From positions 2,356,001 through 2,420,000 of the forward strand of contig NZ_JAGF01000001.1 in NCBI RefSeq assembly GCF_000526515.1: 64,000 nucleotides of DNA, written 5' to 3'. Of this stretch, positions 9,572 to 17,701 are shown piece by piece. This DNA is from Cellulomonas sp. KRMCY2. GTDB lineage: Bacteria; Actinomycetota; Actinomycetes; Actinomycetales; Cellulomonadaceae. The notes under the pieces are model-generated. The model had not been told where the DNA came from. It searched no databases and was given only the letters and a program-made list of their open reading frames with translations. The translations under genes and the position numbers were made by a program. How positions within the stretch are numbered: position 1 is the first letter of the stretch; each line of letters opens with the position of its first letter.

Positions 9572-10389
9572 TCAGGCGGCGAGTGCGACCTGAGTGGTCA
9601 TGATGGCCTCGAATTCGATCGGTGTCAGGCGTCCGAGGCGGGCTTGGCGGCGGCGGCGGTGGTAGGTGCGTTCGATCCAGGTGATGATCGCGATCCGCAG
9701 GTCCTGACGGGTGGCCCATCGGCGCCGGTTCAGGACGTTCTTCTGCAGCAGGCTGAAGAAGGACTCCATGGCAGCGTTGTCCCCGGCGGAGGCGACCTGC
9801 CCCATCGAGCCGACCAGGTCGTGGCGATGCAGCCGGCGACCTGCCCGCGACGGGCGACGGCACTGACCAGGGCGTTCACTGCGATTCGGGACTTCATCCG
9901 GTCGCTGATCGAGTACCCGACGATCCGGTTGGAGAACACGTCCTTGATCGCGCAGAGGTAGAGCTTGCCCTCACCGGTGGGGTGCTCGGTGATGTCCCAC
10001 AGCCACAGCTGGTTGGGTCGCTCGGCGCGGAACTGGCGCCGGACGTGGTCGTCGTGCGCGGGTGGGCCGGGCTTCTTGCCGTTCTTGGCACGCTTCTTGC
10101 CGAACACCGACCACCAGCGGTTGTCCCGGCAGATCCGCCACACCCGCCGGTCACAGGCGCGCAAGCCGGCCCTGGCGGCCTCGTCGGCCAGCAACCGATG
10201 ACCGAACTCCGGGTCGTCGTGGTGGGCGTCGAAGAGCACGTTGGCCAGGTATGCCTCCTCGAGCTCGCGGGCACCGACGGGTGCGGCGAGCCAGCGGTAG
10301 TAGGGCTGTCTTGCGAGCTTCAGGACCCGACACGTCACCACGACGGGGATCCCGTCGCCGGCGAGCTCTCTCACGAGCGGGTAGATCAT
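9572..10389 (-). pseudogene. IS3 orfB transposase, internally deleted
   Basis: The frame opens at the ATG at 10389 (MIYPLVRELAGDG) and carries the HTH_21 region (YLANVLFDAHHDDPEFGHRL) and the first catalytic Asp (LWLWDITEHPTGEGKLY). Near 9835 the frame breaks. The HSDRGSQF block with the second Asp is missing, about 60 bases are lost, and reading resumes in another frame as MGQVASAGDNAAMESFFSLL (catalytic Glu) to a stop at 9572. Without the second Asp the enzyme is dead. Its start overlaps the orfA stop as ATGA, the usual IS3 frameshift arrangement. Confidence 0.85.
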
Positions 10390-10685
10390 TTTCCCGGCAG
10401 GTGCGCCTGGGCGAAGTAGGCCGCAGCTCGGCGCAGGATCTCGTTCTCCTGCTCCAGCAGCCGGTTGCGGCGCTTGAGCTCACGCACCTCGGCCGACTCG
10501 CTGACCGTCACGCCAGGGCGGTGACCGTCGGCGACGTCGGCGGCAGCCAACCAGTTGCGCAGACACGAGTCGGAGATCCCGAAGTCCTTCGCGATCTGGG
10601 CGATCGGCGCCTCGCCGCGGCGAGCCACGGCCACGACGTCGTCGCGGAACTCCTTCGGATGGGGTCGTCTTGACACGGTGAACAT
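10386..10685 (-). CDS. IS3 orfA (helix-turn-helix protein)
   Basis: This is the 99-residue OrfA of the IS3 at 9540-10745. It has the HTH_Tnp_1 segment (PKEFRDDVVAVARRGEAPIA, DFGISDSCLRNWL) and a C-terminal leucine-zipper-like stretch (ELKRRNRLLEQENEILRRAA) used for dimerisation. The start is the ATG at 10685 with GAGAGG just upstream. OrfA is intact, but its partner OrfB is not, so the element is inactive on its own. It is homologous to the orfA at 43933. Confidence 0.85.
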   Translation of the reverse strand: MFTVSRRPHPKEFRDDVVAVARRGEAPIAQIAKDFGISDSCLRNWLAAADVADGHRPGVTVSESAEVRELKRRNRLLEQENEILRRAAAYFAQAHLPGK

Positions 10686-10970
10686 CCTCTCAGCGGGGAC
10701 CCTCGTCCCCACAGATCAGGTGTCACCTATCCGTGCAGCAGACCCGTTCATCCACGACCCCGAGGTCGGGGTGCATCGTGATCCGCGGGTTCTTCGCCAG
10801 CCACGCCTTGACCGCAGGGTGCTTGTGGGTGGCGTAGTTGTCGGCGACCACGTGCAGCTTGACCCTCGGGTAGGCCTTGGCGACCTGCTTGAGAAACCGC
10901 AGGAACTCCTCGTGACGGTGCCGGTCGTAGCAGGCGTCAGCGACCTCGCCGGTGGCGATGATGACGCTCG

Positions 10971-11093
10971 TTTGAAGTTCCCCGGTTCTGCTCACTGAAA
11001 TTCCCCACCCGCGTGGCTCCGCCGAGTCGGGCGGGGCTCCCTCAAGGCTGGCGGTCTCTGACCTCCGACCAGCTCAAGGGAGCCCCTCCGCTC
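10971..11093 (+). repeat. IS21 left end with repeated terminal motif
   Basis: Two similar short segments, gaagttccccggttctgctc and tgaaattccccacc, lie in tandem just left of the istA-like gene. This is the usual multiple-repeat architecture of IS21 ends. The IS630 homology stops here, so the IS21 invaded the IS630 relic. Confidence 0.55.
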
Positions 11094-12788
11094 ATGCTCA
11101 CACGGGAGGACGACATCGACGTGCACGCATTGCGCCGCCAGGGGTGGACGATCTCCGCGATCGCCCGTCACCTGGGAAGGGACCGCAAGACCATCCGCGC
11201 TTACCTGTCCGGGGATCGTGAGGCCGGGGTCCGAGCCCGGACCGTCCCGGACTTCTTCGAGGTGTTCGCGCCGTACTGCGCGCAGCGCCTGGCCGATGAC
11301 CCGCATCTGTTGGCCAGGACCTTGTTCGACGAGGTGACCGACCTGGGCTACGACGGGTCGTATCCGACAATGACCCGCCAGATCCGCACCCGCGGGCTGC
11401 GCCCGGCGTGTGAGCCGTGCCGGCCCGCCACGGGCCGCCCGATCGCGGTGATCGACCACCCGCCCGGCGAGGAAACGCAGTGGGACTGGGTCGAGCTGCC
11501 CGACCCGCCTCCCTCGTGGGGATGGGGCGCGCACGCCCACCTGCTCGTCGGGGCGTTGTCGCATTCCGGGGCGTGGCGCGGGGTGCTGTGTGAGTCCGAG
11601 GACCAGCCCCACCTCGTGGACGGTCTGGACCGGATCGCCCGCGCGCTGGGCGGACTGACCCGGGACTGGCGCTTCGACCGGATGGCGACCGTGATCAGCC
11701 CGGGCACGGGCAAGGTGAGCGCGTCGTTCGCCGGGGTCGCCAAGCACTACGGCGTCGTGGTGCGCCCGTGCCCGCCGCGGCGCGGAAACCGCAAGGGCGT
11801 GGTGGAGAAGGCCAACCACGTCGCCGCGCAACGGTTCTGGCGGACCCTGCCCGACAACGTCAGCATCGAGGAAGCCCAGGCACGGCTGGACACGTGGTGC
11901 GCGCGGCGCGCCGACGCCCGGATCCGGTCCACCCAGGCGGGCAAGACGACGGTCGGCGCCTTGACCGCGGCCGAGCTGCTGCGCCCGGTGCCGGCCCCGT
12001 TCCCGGCGACCTTGAGCGTCGAGCGGACCGTCTCGGCGCAGGCGATGGTGTCCTTCCGCGGGAACCGGTACTCCGTCCCACCCGACATCCAGGGCCGTGG
12101 TGCTCTGCGGCGCGAGCTGGTGTGGTGTCTGCGCACCGGGCGCGCGCTGCGCGCGCCGCGGGAGCGGTCGCGGCGCAAGACCTGGGCGCACGTCACGCCC
12201 GAGACGCTGATCAGTGAACGCCCCGCCGAGGTCGAAGACCGCGCCGTCCCCGGGCACTGGGAAGGTGACCTCCTGATCGGGCTGGAGCGATCGGCGATCG
12301 GCACCGTCGTGGAGCGCACCACCCGGTTCACGATGCTGGTGCACCTTCCCCGCGAGGAGGGCTACCGCCACAAGGAGACGCCCAGGAACGGTCCCGCACT
12401 GGGCGGCTACGGGGCGATCACCATGAAGAACGCCCTCGCTACGACGATGTCCACGCTGCCGGCGCAACTGGCCCGTTCACTTACCTGGGACCGCGGCAAG
12501 GAGATGCCCGCCCACGCCCAGTTCAAGGTCGCCACCGGCATCCCGGTGTTCTTCGCCGACCCGCAGTCCCCGTGGCAGCGGGGCACGAACGAGAACACGA
12601 ACGGGCTGCTGCGCCAGTACTTCCCCAAGGGCACCGACCTGTCCCGCTGGAGCGCCGAAGACCTCGAAGCCGTCGCCCACGCGTTGAACACCAGGCCCCG
12701 CAAGACCCTCGGCTGGAAGACCCCCGCCGAAGCCTTCAACGAGCACCTACTCTTGCTCCAACAAGCCGGTGTTGCATCGACCGGTTGA
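11094..12788 (+). CDS. Chimeric IS21 IstA-N / IS30 transposase-C fusion
   Basis: This uninterrupted 564-residue frame joins two unrelated transposases. Residues 1-331 are an IS21 IstA: an HTH (DIDVHALRRQGWTISAIARHL), a DDE-fold start (EETQWDWVELPDP), and GNRKGVVEKANH with the following helix. From about residue 332 (IQGRGALRREL) to the end it is the IS30 transposase C-terminal half: HWEGDLLIGLERSAIGTVVE (first Asp), TWDRGKEM, and PWQRGTNENTNGLLRQYF (Glu). The joint is at 12086, inside acatccaggg, shared with the intact IS30 at 45571. Over the following 700 bases the two loci look identical except for one P/S codon. The ATG at 11094 has GGAG upstream. Function as a transposase is unlikely, but the frame is fully open. 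Confidence 0.8.
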   Translation: MLTREDDIDVHALRRQGWTISAIARHLGRDRKTIRAYLSGDREAGVRARTVPDFFEVFAPYCAQRLADDPHLLARTLFDEVTDLGYDGSYPTMTRQIRTRGLRPACEPCRPATGRPIAVIDHPPGEETQWDWVELPDPPPSWGWGAHAHLLVGALSHSGAWRGVLCESEDQPHLVDGLDRIARALGGLTRDWRFDRMATVISPGTGKVSASFAGVAKHYGVVVRPCPPRRGNRKGVVEKANHVAAQRFWRTLPDNVSIEEAQARLDTWCARRADARIRSTQAGKTTVGALTAAELLRPVPAPFPATLSVERTVSAQAMVSFRGNRYSVPPDIQGRGALRRELVWCLRTGRALRAPRERSRRKTWAHVTPETLISERPAEVEDRAVPGHWEGDLLIGLERSAIGTVVERTTRFTMLVHLPREEGYRHKETPRNGPALGGYGAITMKNALATTMSTLPAQLARSLTWDRGKEMPAHAQFKVATGIPVFFADPQSPWQRGTNENTNGLLRQYFPKGTDLSRWSAEDLEAVAHALNTRPRKTLGWKTPAEAFNEHLLLLQQAGVASTG

Positions 12789-12789
12789 A

Positions 12790-13113
12790 TCCGGTCAATA
12801 CACCTCGATCCGCTACACCGAGCGGCTCGCCGAAGCCGGCCTACAGGCTTCGATCGGGACCGTCGCGGACAGCTACGACAACGCGATGGCCGAGGCCGTC
12901 AACGCGCTGTTCAAGACCGAGCTCGTCTTCTGGGAGGGGCCCTGGAAGGGCGTCGACGACCTCGAGCTCGCGACCCTGGGCTGGGTCGACTGGTTCAACC
13001 ACACCAGGCTGCACTCAGCCCTTGACTACCGGCCACCGGTCGAGGTCGAGAACGAGTACTACCGTCAGATCACCCCCACGCAGCGACCGCTCGTGGGAGA
13101 ACCCGCCCTGTAG
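12790..13113 (+). pseudogene. IS3 orfB C-terminal fragment after the IS30 end
   Basis: Directly after the IS30 right end (ccggt at about 12795) the reading QYTSIRYTERLAEAGLQASI begins and continues YDNAMAEAVNALFKTELV (catalytic Glu) and WFNHTRLHSALDYRPP, to a stop at 13111. This is the last third of an IS3 OrfB, cut exactly between the HSDRGSQ block and QY by IS30. The N-terminal part is not present here. It differs clearly in sequence from the IS3 tail at 46284. Confidence 0.8.
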
Positions 13114-13124
13114 CGAACCCGGGG

Positions 13125-13322
13125 CGCATCAATGTACCGGTCGCGGTTGGCCTGCCGGTGCTCCGCGGCGATGGCAGCGAGGGTTCGCTGGTGCTCCACG
13201 TTCCTCTGGCTCCTCGCGACCAGCCCCGCCCCGATCACGCCGCCAATCAGGGGACCGGTCAGGCTCCAGAGCGTCACGAATCCGTCAACGACTGCTTTGA
13301 CCGCTTGGGAATCTAGGCTCAC
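13125..13322 (-). pseudogene. Truncated small membrane protein
   Basis: The GTG at 13322 opens a frame with one good membrane helix (WSLTGPLIGGVIGAGLVA, residues 19-36) and a charged tail (RSQRNVEHQRTLAAIAAEHR). It runs into the IS3 fragment near 13125, where similarity to any ordinary tail is lost. It is probably the 5' part of a gene cut by the IS. No family recognised. Confidence 0.4.
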
Positions 13323-13491
13323 GGTTCCGACGGTAGCGCCCGGCGCCGCACGTCATGTCGAGACTCTGCGCGGAGCGCCAGTCCGGCTGTTCTCCGGAAC
13401 GGGGAGTCTGAGTCACTGGCGACGGCGACCCGGCGGCAAGAGCGTGGCGTGATGCCGACGACGCGCCCCGGGCAGCCGCGAGAACGGCCGC

Positions 13492-13881
13492 TCAGTAACC
13501 GCAAACGGAATTCCCCCAGCCGATCAGGCCGTCAATCCCCACCTTCAGCCCGTCCACCTCGGGGTCGTCGAGCCAGATCGCCTCAATGTCCGCGTACTCA
13601 CCGGTCCCCTTGGCCAGGCCGTTCAGCGCGTACTGAGTGCCGTCCGCCTCAAACACCAGCCGCCCCGCGCCGACACACCAGATTAGGCCCTCGCTCACGG
13701 TCAATGGCCACTGGTACCCCAGCGCTTCCGCGTTGTCGGCAGATACGTCGTGGGTGTCCCTGGGGTCGCGGGCGCTCAGCAGCGCGGTGCAGGCGACAGG
13801 GATGCCGATGACCAGCGCTGCGACGGTGAGGCACCCGACAAGGAGGGGCTTCCGGTTCTTGGGCACTTCCGATTCCGCCAT
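13492..13881 (-). CDS. DUF2511-like membrane-anchored exported protein
   Basis: This 129-residue protein has a hydrophobic anchor or signal at residues 13-37 (LLVGCLTVAALVIGIPVACT) and an exported domain. The domain resembles the DUF2511 (YebY-like) family: WPLTVSEGLIWCVGAGRLVF, then ADGTQYALNGLAKGTGEY, IEAIWLDDPE and a final IGWGNSVCGY. Two cysteines in the exported part could form a disulphide. Function unknown. The ATG at 13881 starts MAESEVPKNRKP; no strong ribosome site is visible. It sits alone among accessory genes. Confidence 0.7.
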   Translation of the reverse strand: MAESEVPKNRKPLLVGCLTVAALVIGIPVACTALLSARDPRDTHDVSADNAEALGYQWPLTVSEGLIWCVGAGRLVFEADGTQYALNGLAKGTGEYADIEAIWLDDPEVDGLKVGIDGLIGWGNSVCGY

Positions 13882-13958
13882 GGTGCCAAGTTAGGGCACC
13901 TCATCCGGTCCGGGGTGCCCGATGAAGGCGCCGCGACGGTCGCCAAGTCGGGCGGCCG

Positions 13959-14393
13959 TCACTCCAACGAAGTGAGGGTGGCCCAAGCCTCGGCGGCCTC
14001 TGCGCGCACCTCAGGGGCGGTTGTGGTGCGCGGCGCGGTGGAGAGCCACGCCAGGCGCAACGCCTGGCAGACCTGCCCGGCGGGCTTCCCGTCTCGGAGG
14101 CCGTAGAGCACCGCCGTCCCGGCGTCCGTTGCGACGATGGCGGGCACGGAGTCTGGGTCATCGTGGTGGGCGCTGATCCACTCCAAGGAGTCGGCGGTGG
14201 CGTCGCACAGGAGCCACCCGGCGGGTGCCTCGGTGGGGCCGGGTGGCCCGTAGAGGGTCACGATCTGCACGGTTGCGTCGTCGGCGGGGCGGGGGAACCG
14301 GGGAGGGATGTTGAGCGGCCGAGCGTGCGCCTCCGGGGCGCGCCCCTGCGCGCGTGTGGGCTCCGGGTCCATGGGCTGAGTGTCGCGGCCCAT
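13959..14393 (-). CDS. Hypothetical protein in ArdC-like operon
   Basis: A 144-residue soluble protein with no recognised domain. It has a proline- and arginine-rich N-terminus (residues 1-36) and an ordered core containing TVQIVTLYGPPGPTEAPAGW, LLCDATADSLEWISAHHDD and VPAIVATDAGTAVLYGLRDG. Its ATG lies 4 bases after the stop of the 66-residue gene upstream, and both follow the ArdC-like gene, so it is the third cistron of that unit. Proteins of this kind accompany actinobacterial mobile elements. I infer an accessory role but no activity. Confidence 0.55.
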   Translation of the reverse strand: MGRDTQPMDPEPTRAQGRAPEAHARPLNIPPRFPRPADDATVQIVTLYGPPGPTEAPAGWLLCDATADSLEWISAHHDDPDSVPAIVATDAGTAVLYGLRDGKPAGQVCQALRLAWLSTAPRTTTAPEVRAEAAEAWATLTSLE

Positions 14394-14397
14394 GGCG

Positions 14398-14598
14398 TCA
14401 GGCCGCCACGTTCAGGTGAACGGTGAACGGGACCGGGGTGTGGCCCCGGCAGGCAACGACTGGCTGCCCTTCTTCAGCAAGCTCAACTTGATGCAGTCCG
14501 CGCGGGCACTCCAGAACCTCGGTATCGATGTCACGCTCGACCGCGTCGAGGCCAGGTGAGTCGTCGCGCAGTCGACCCGTCAGTTCTCTGCAACTCAC
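14398..14598 (-). CDS. Small hypothetical protein coupled to the ArdC-like gene
   Basis: A 66-residue frame starting with a GTG that overlaps the stop of the upstream ArdC-like gene by 4 bases (GTGA), the pattern of translational coupling. The sequence (DIDTEVLECPRGLHQVELAE, GQPVVACRGHTPVPFTVHLN) matches no family I know. Its last codon is followed 4 bases later by the next start. Evidence for it is the tight packing and even codon bias rather than homology. Confidence 0.45.
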   Translation of the reverse strand: MSCRELTGRLRDDSPGLDAVERDIDTEVLECPRGLHQVELAEEGQPVVACRGHTPVPFTVHLNVAA

Positions 14599-15524
14599 CT
14601 CGCGGGTCCGGGCGCAGCTGCAGTAGGAGCCGGGCCGGGGTGCTGGCCTGCGGGAAGGGCCTCGGGGGCGGGTGGCCAGATGCCGACCCTGTTGTCGCCT
14701 GTGGCGGCGCGTGCCACCGTCACCACCCTCGCCATCGACTCTCGCAGGAGGTCGATGTCACCACCGGACCAGCTCGCGAGGTAGGGGACTGAGTAGGTCG
14801 CGGAGTCGAGGCCGGCCTGAGCGGTGATCAGGTAGGCGATGGACTCGGCTTCGACCTCCGCCTGGCCGCGGCAGGCCGAACTGGTGGCGTAGTCGGTGAA
14901 GCGGTGCTCATGGTCGGCGCGGATGTGGCCGAGCTCGTGGGCAAGGGTCTTGGCGGCTTGGGCGGGCTCGACGTCGTCGGGTACCCGGACGATGCGGTGG
15001 GTGTAGTCGGTGTATCCGTTGGCGCCGTGGCAGGGTCCGCGTTCGACCCGGTACCCATCGGCCGCGATGAGGCCGACGAGGTGGTCCCAGAGGCGGTCGG
15101 GCGCGTCGCCGTGCAGTAGTGGGCGCTCGACGTCGGGCAGAGGCTCCCCATCGGTCTGGGTGACGTCGAAGACATGCACGACTTTGAAGCCGCGCAGCAC
15201 CCGCTTCGCAGCGGGCTCGTCTTCGCTCGGCGATGACGCGGGCCGAGAGTGCGACTCGCGGCCGAGCGCCGCATCGGCCTGGGGTGTCCGTGGGGCGTTG
15301 TCCAGCGGGTGGGTGGGGTAGACGCACGGGGCGAGGATTGCGATGCCGTGCTCGCCCTTGTTCACGTGGCGCCCGAGGGCGTGCCAGGTGCGGAACCCTG
15401 CGACGCGGGTGGCGTCAGGGCGCTGGGCGCCGACCAGCAGGATGTTCGACGGTAGTCGTGGAACCGCGGTGCGGCGGCGAGCATCCGGGCCCACCCGTCG
15501 GAGGTGGCAAGGTCCGCGACCCGC
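14595..15524 (-). pseudogene. ArdC-like antirestriction protein with HExxH domain, broken
   Basis: The C-terminal domain is a zinc-peptidase-like fold with AKTLAHELGHIRADHEHRFT (HELGH metal motif) and FSQAEVEAESIAYLI-like context (here GQAEVEAESIAYLITAQAG). The N-terminal part is the ArdC ssDNA-binding domain: NILLVGAQRPDATRVAGFRT and WHALGRHVNKGEHGIAILAP. Upstream of SNILL the reading needs a 1-base frame change near 15460 to reach RVADLATSDGWARMLAAAPR. There the gene is cut by an IS1380 fragment, so the start is gone. ArdC-type proteins protect incoming plasmid or ICE DNA from restriction, which suggests that a mobile element once occupied this site. Confidence 0.75.
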
Positions 15525-15735
15525 TCGGCCAACGCCATCACCGGGATCAACCCGGCGCACGACACGAGGTTCGGATCATCGAAACCTGCCGAGAGGCTGT
15601 GGCAAGATCGCATCTACCGGATGTCCTTCTTCTCGGTGCGTTGGAGCCCTCGACAGGTCCCATCGTCCCAGGTCAGAAGGACATTCGTGCGTCACGACCC
15701 GCTCAACACACCACATTCACCGGTGGATCGAGGCT
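15525..15735 (-). mobile_element. IS1380 end fragment
   Basis: This relic contains the first 30 codons of the transposase (MRSCHSLSAGFDDPNLVSC from 15613) and the upstream end, down to the terminal repeat cggtggatcgaggct at 15721-15735. It is nearly identical to the same parts of the 4.3-kb and 8.6-kb copies. It is fused through LAER to the ArdC-like gene and removed that gene's start. Confidence 0.8.
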
Positions 15736-15854
15736 GAGACCTCGACCAGCACCGCGCCGCGCGTCAGTGCGCCGATGCCCTTCACCACCGCGGTCCTCTC
15801 GGTTGGGCTGGGCGCGGCCGCAGAGAACCTCGGTACGAGGGTTACGCTCGCGGC

Positions 15855-16412
15855 GTGTCAAAGCAACCCTGGGTGCTCGCCCTGACCGGCGCTCCCGGTG
15901 CCGGGAAGTCCACGACCGCCCGTGAGCTCGCGCGGATCGCCGGTGCCGCCATCCTCGACCAGGACGCGATGACGAATCCACTCGTCGACGTCGTGGCCGG
16001 GCTGATCGGTGCGACCGACTATGACGACGCGTGCCTGGCGGGTCTGGTCCGGCCTGCGCGCTACTCCTGTCTCGCCAGGGTGGCCGCCGACTGCGTGTCC
16101 GCCGGGGTTCCTGCGATCCTCGTCGCACCCTTCACCGCTGAACGGCGCGACGCCGAGCAATGGGCGCGCTGGGAGTCCGAGATCGCAGCGGTCGGCGGGC
16201 GGGCCGTGCTCGGGTGGTTGCGCCTCGACGCGCCAGAGCTCCGCCGCCGCATCTGCGAGCGTGGTCTGAGTCGCGATGCGGCCAAGTTGGCAGACCTCGA
16301 TGCCTACCTCGCAGGCCTCGACCTTGAGCCTCCCCGGGCTCCGCACATCGTCGTGGATGCCGCGGCCGCTCCGGAGAGCCAGGCTCGTCACCTGCGCGCC
16401 GCGCTCGCCTGA
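15855..16412 (+). CDS. P-loop AAA_33-type kinase/ATPase
   Basis: This 185-residue cytoplasmic P-loop protein has Walker A GAPGAGKST at residues 12-20, a lid-like charged region (AELRRRICERGLSRDAAK-type segment near 135-150) and a final IVVDAAAAPESQARHLRAAL. The size and order fit the AAA_33 or gluconate-kinase-like small-molecule kinases. The GTG at 15855 is used; nothing longer fits because the IS1380 end lies upstream. It is followed by the catabolic regulon on the same strand but is separated by a promoter region, so membership is uncertain. Substrate unknown. Confidence 0.7.
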   Translation: MSKQPWVLALTGAPGAGKSTTARELARIAGAAILDQDAMTNPLVDVVAGLIGATDYDDACLAGLVRPARYSCLARVAADCVSAGVPAILVAPFTAERRDAEQWARWESEIAAVGGRAVLGWLRLDAPELRRRICERGLSRDAAKLADLDAYLAGLDLEPPRAPHIVVDAAAAPESQARHLRAALA

Positions 16413-16445
16413 TCCGAGCGTCCGCCGGTCTTGGGCCCGAGCGGG

Positions 16446-16527
16446 TTGACAACCATGTCACCGGTCCTCGATAGTCATATCGCTGCGGATGACATCGATG
16501 ACATCGCAGAAGATGACAACGATGACA
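16446..16527 (+). promoter_or_regulatory. Promoter and operator repeats of the catabolic operon
   Basis: TTGACA (16446-16451) and GATAGT (16470-16475), 18 bases apart, form a plausible promoter with a TGTCACCGG half-site between them. Downstream lie two copies of a 14-mer, TGACATCGATGACA (16490-16503) and TGACAACGATGACA (16514-16527). A third copy occurs near 24.9 kb on the minus strand next to a perfect palindrome with the same half-site. These are likely binding sites for one or both LacI regulators. Confidence 0.6.
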
Positions 16528-16621
16528 TCACCTCAACGGAGAGGACTTCTGGGATGTGCGCACCGCGCCAGTACCCCCTGGCTTCTCGGCGATCCATCGT
16601 CCGGCCGGCCGGGATCACGTC

Positions 16622-17701
16622 ATGACGATCCCGAAGGGTGGCCCGACCCTCAAGGACGTCGCCGAGCTCGCTTCGGTGAGCACCAAGACGGCCTCGCGGG
16701 TGCTCAACGAGCACCCCAAGGTCGCGGTCGCGACGCGAGCCGCCGTCATCCAGGCGATGAGAAGCCTCGACTACCAGCCCGATCCCGCCGCGCGGTCGCT
16801 GCGGGCCGGGACCGACCGCGTCGTCGGTATCGTCATCGACAGCATCGGCGACGTGTTCTTCGCGCAGCTGGTGGCCACCGTTGAGGCGATCCTGGACGCC
16901 GCCGGCTACCGAGTGCTCGTGGCGTCGAGCAACCGTGATCCCGCCCGCGAGCGGGAGACCGTGCAGAACTTCGTCCAGCGCCGCTGCGCCGGCGTCATCC
17001 TGGCCCCCACGGGGCGGGCCTCCCTGGCCGACCTGCGGCTGCGCGACACGCCGATCGTCTTCGTCGACCGCATCGGTGACCTCGATGGGGCGCGGAGCGT
17101 GGTGTCGGACGACTTCGGATTCGGACTCACGGCGACCGATCACCTCATCCGCCACGGACACCGGCGGATCGCCCTGCTCAGCGACGCGCCGCTCGTCGAG
17201 ACCACGCGGCTCCGCCACGAGGGGTTCCGGGCGGCGATGGCCGCTGCTGGGCTCGAAGTCGACGAGCAGCTCGTTCGGGCCGACTGCCCGGGCGCCGCGG
17301 ACGTGATGCGGGTGATTACTTCCCTGCTGGCGCTCGATGAGCCCCCGACGGCGCTCATCTCGACGAACACGCGACTGTCGCTCGGCGTCGTACCTGCGCT
17401 GCACCAGCACGGGCGCACCGACATCGCACTCGTCGCGATCGGGGACTTCGCGATGGCCGAGAGCCTCTCGCCCGCGGTCACGGTCATCGACCACTCACCG
17501 GAGGCGGTCGGTGCCGCTGCGGCACAGGCCATGCTCCTGCGGCTTGACGCCGGGGCAGACCTCCCCCTCGACCGGATCCAGACCGTCCCCGCCCGCCTCA
17601 TCGTGCGCGGTTCGGGCGAGCTCGAGCCACCCGGCCCGGGCCTTTCCCACGGCTCGACGACGCCTCAACCAAGAAGGAGGAGGAATGGCAACCACCGGTA
17701 G
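16622..17701 (+). CDS. LacI-family regulator of the sugar/polyol regulon
   Basis: 359 residues. The N-terminal LacI headpiece is clear (TLKDVAELASVSTKTASRVL, hinge AARSLRAGTDRVVGIV). It is followed by a periplasmic-binding-fold effector domain (VIDSIGDVFFAQLVATVEAI, GVILAPTG, FVDRIGDLDGA, HLIRHGHRRIALLSD). Although the frame is open further upstream, the ATG at 16622 begins where the family begins. Its 3' end overlaps the ATPase gene by 17 bases, so it is the first cistron of the transport operon. It probably represses from the TGACA repeats just upstream and is released by a pathway sugar or sugar phosphate. Confidence 0.88.
   Translation: MTIPKGGPTLKDVAELASVSTKTASRVLNEHPKVAVATRAAVIQAMRSLDYQPDPAARSLRAGTDRVVGIVIDSIGDVFFAQLVATVEAILDAAGYRVLVASSNRDPARERETVQNFVQRRCAGVILAPTGRASLADLRLRDTPIVFVDRIGDLDGARSVVSDDFGFGLTATDHLIRHGHRRIALLSDAPLVETTRLRHEGFRAAMAAAGLEVDEQLVRADCPGAADVMRVITSLLALDEPPTALISTNTRLSLGVVPALHQHGRTDIALVAIGDFAMAESLSPAVTVIDHSPEAVGAAAAQAMLLRLDAGADLPLDRIQTVPARLIVRGSGELEPPGPGLSHGSTTPQPRRRRNGNHR

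Larger units (their letters stand above)
9540..10745 (-). mobile_element. IS3-family element inside IS630
   Basis: The element is 1206 bp, with 25-bp perfect terminal inverted repeats at 9540-9564 and 10721-10745. It is flanked by a 3-bp direct repeat (gtt at 9537-9539 and 10746-10748), as expected for IS3. It carries orfA and a broken orfB. Confidence 0.85.
9318..10970 (-). pseudogene. IS630 transposase, split by an IS3 insertion
   Basis: Two pieces of one IS630 DDE transposase flank the IS3 at 9540-10745. The upstream piece (10970-10746) reads GEVADACYDRHRHEEFLRFL, VKLHVVADNYATHKH and NPRITMH. The downstream piece (9539-9318) reads NLVETFFGIITRQAIRRGTF to a stop at 9318. Removing the IS3 and one copy of a 3-bp duplication (gtt) rebuilds TSGSWMNLVETFFG, the normal family sequence, apart from an older deletion of about 5 bases after NPRITMH. 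The N-terminal part is lost where the IS21 end begins near 10970. Confidence 0.8.
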
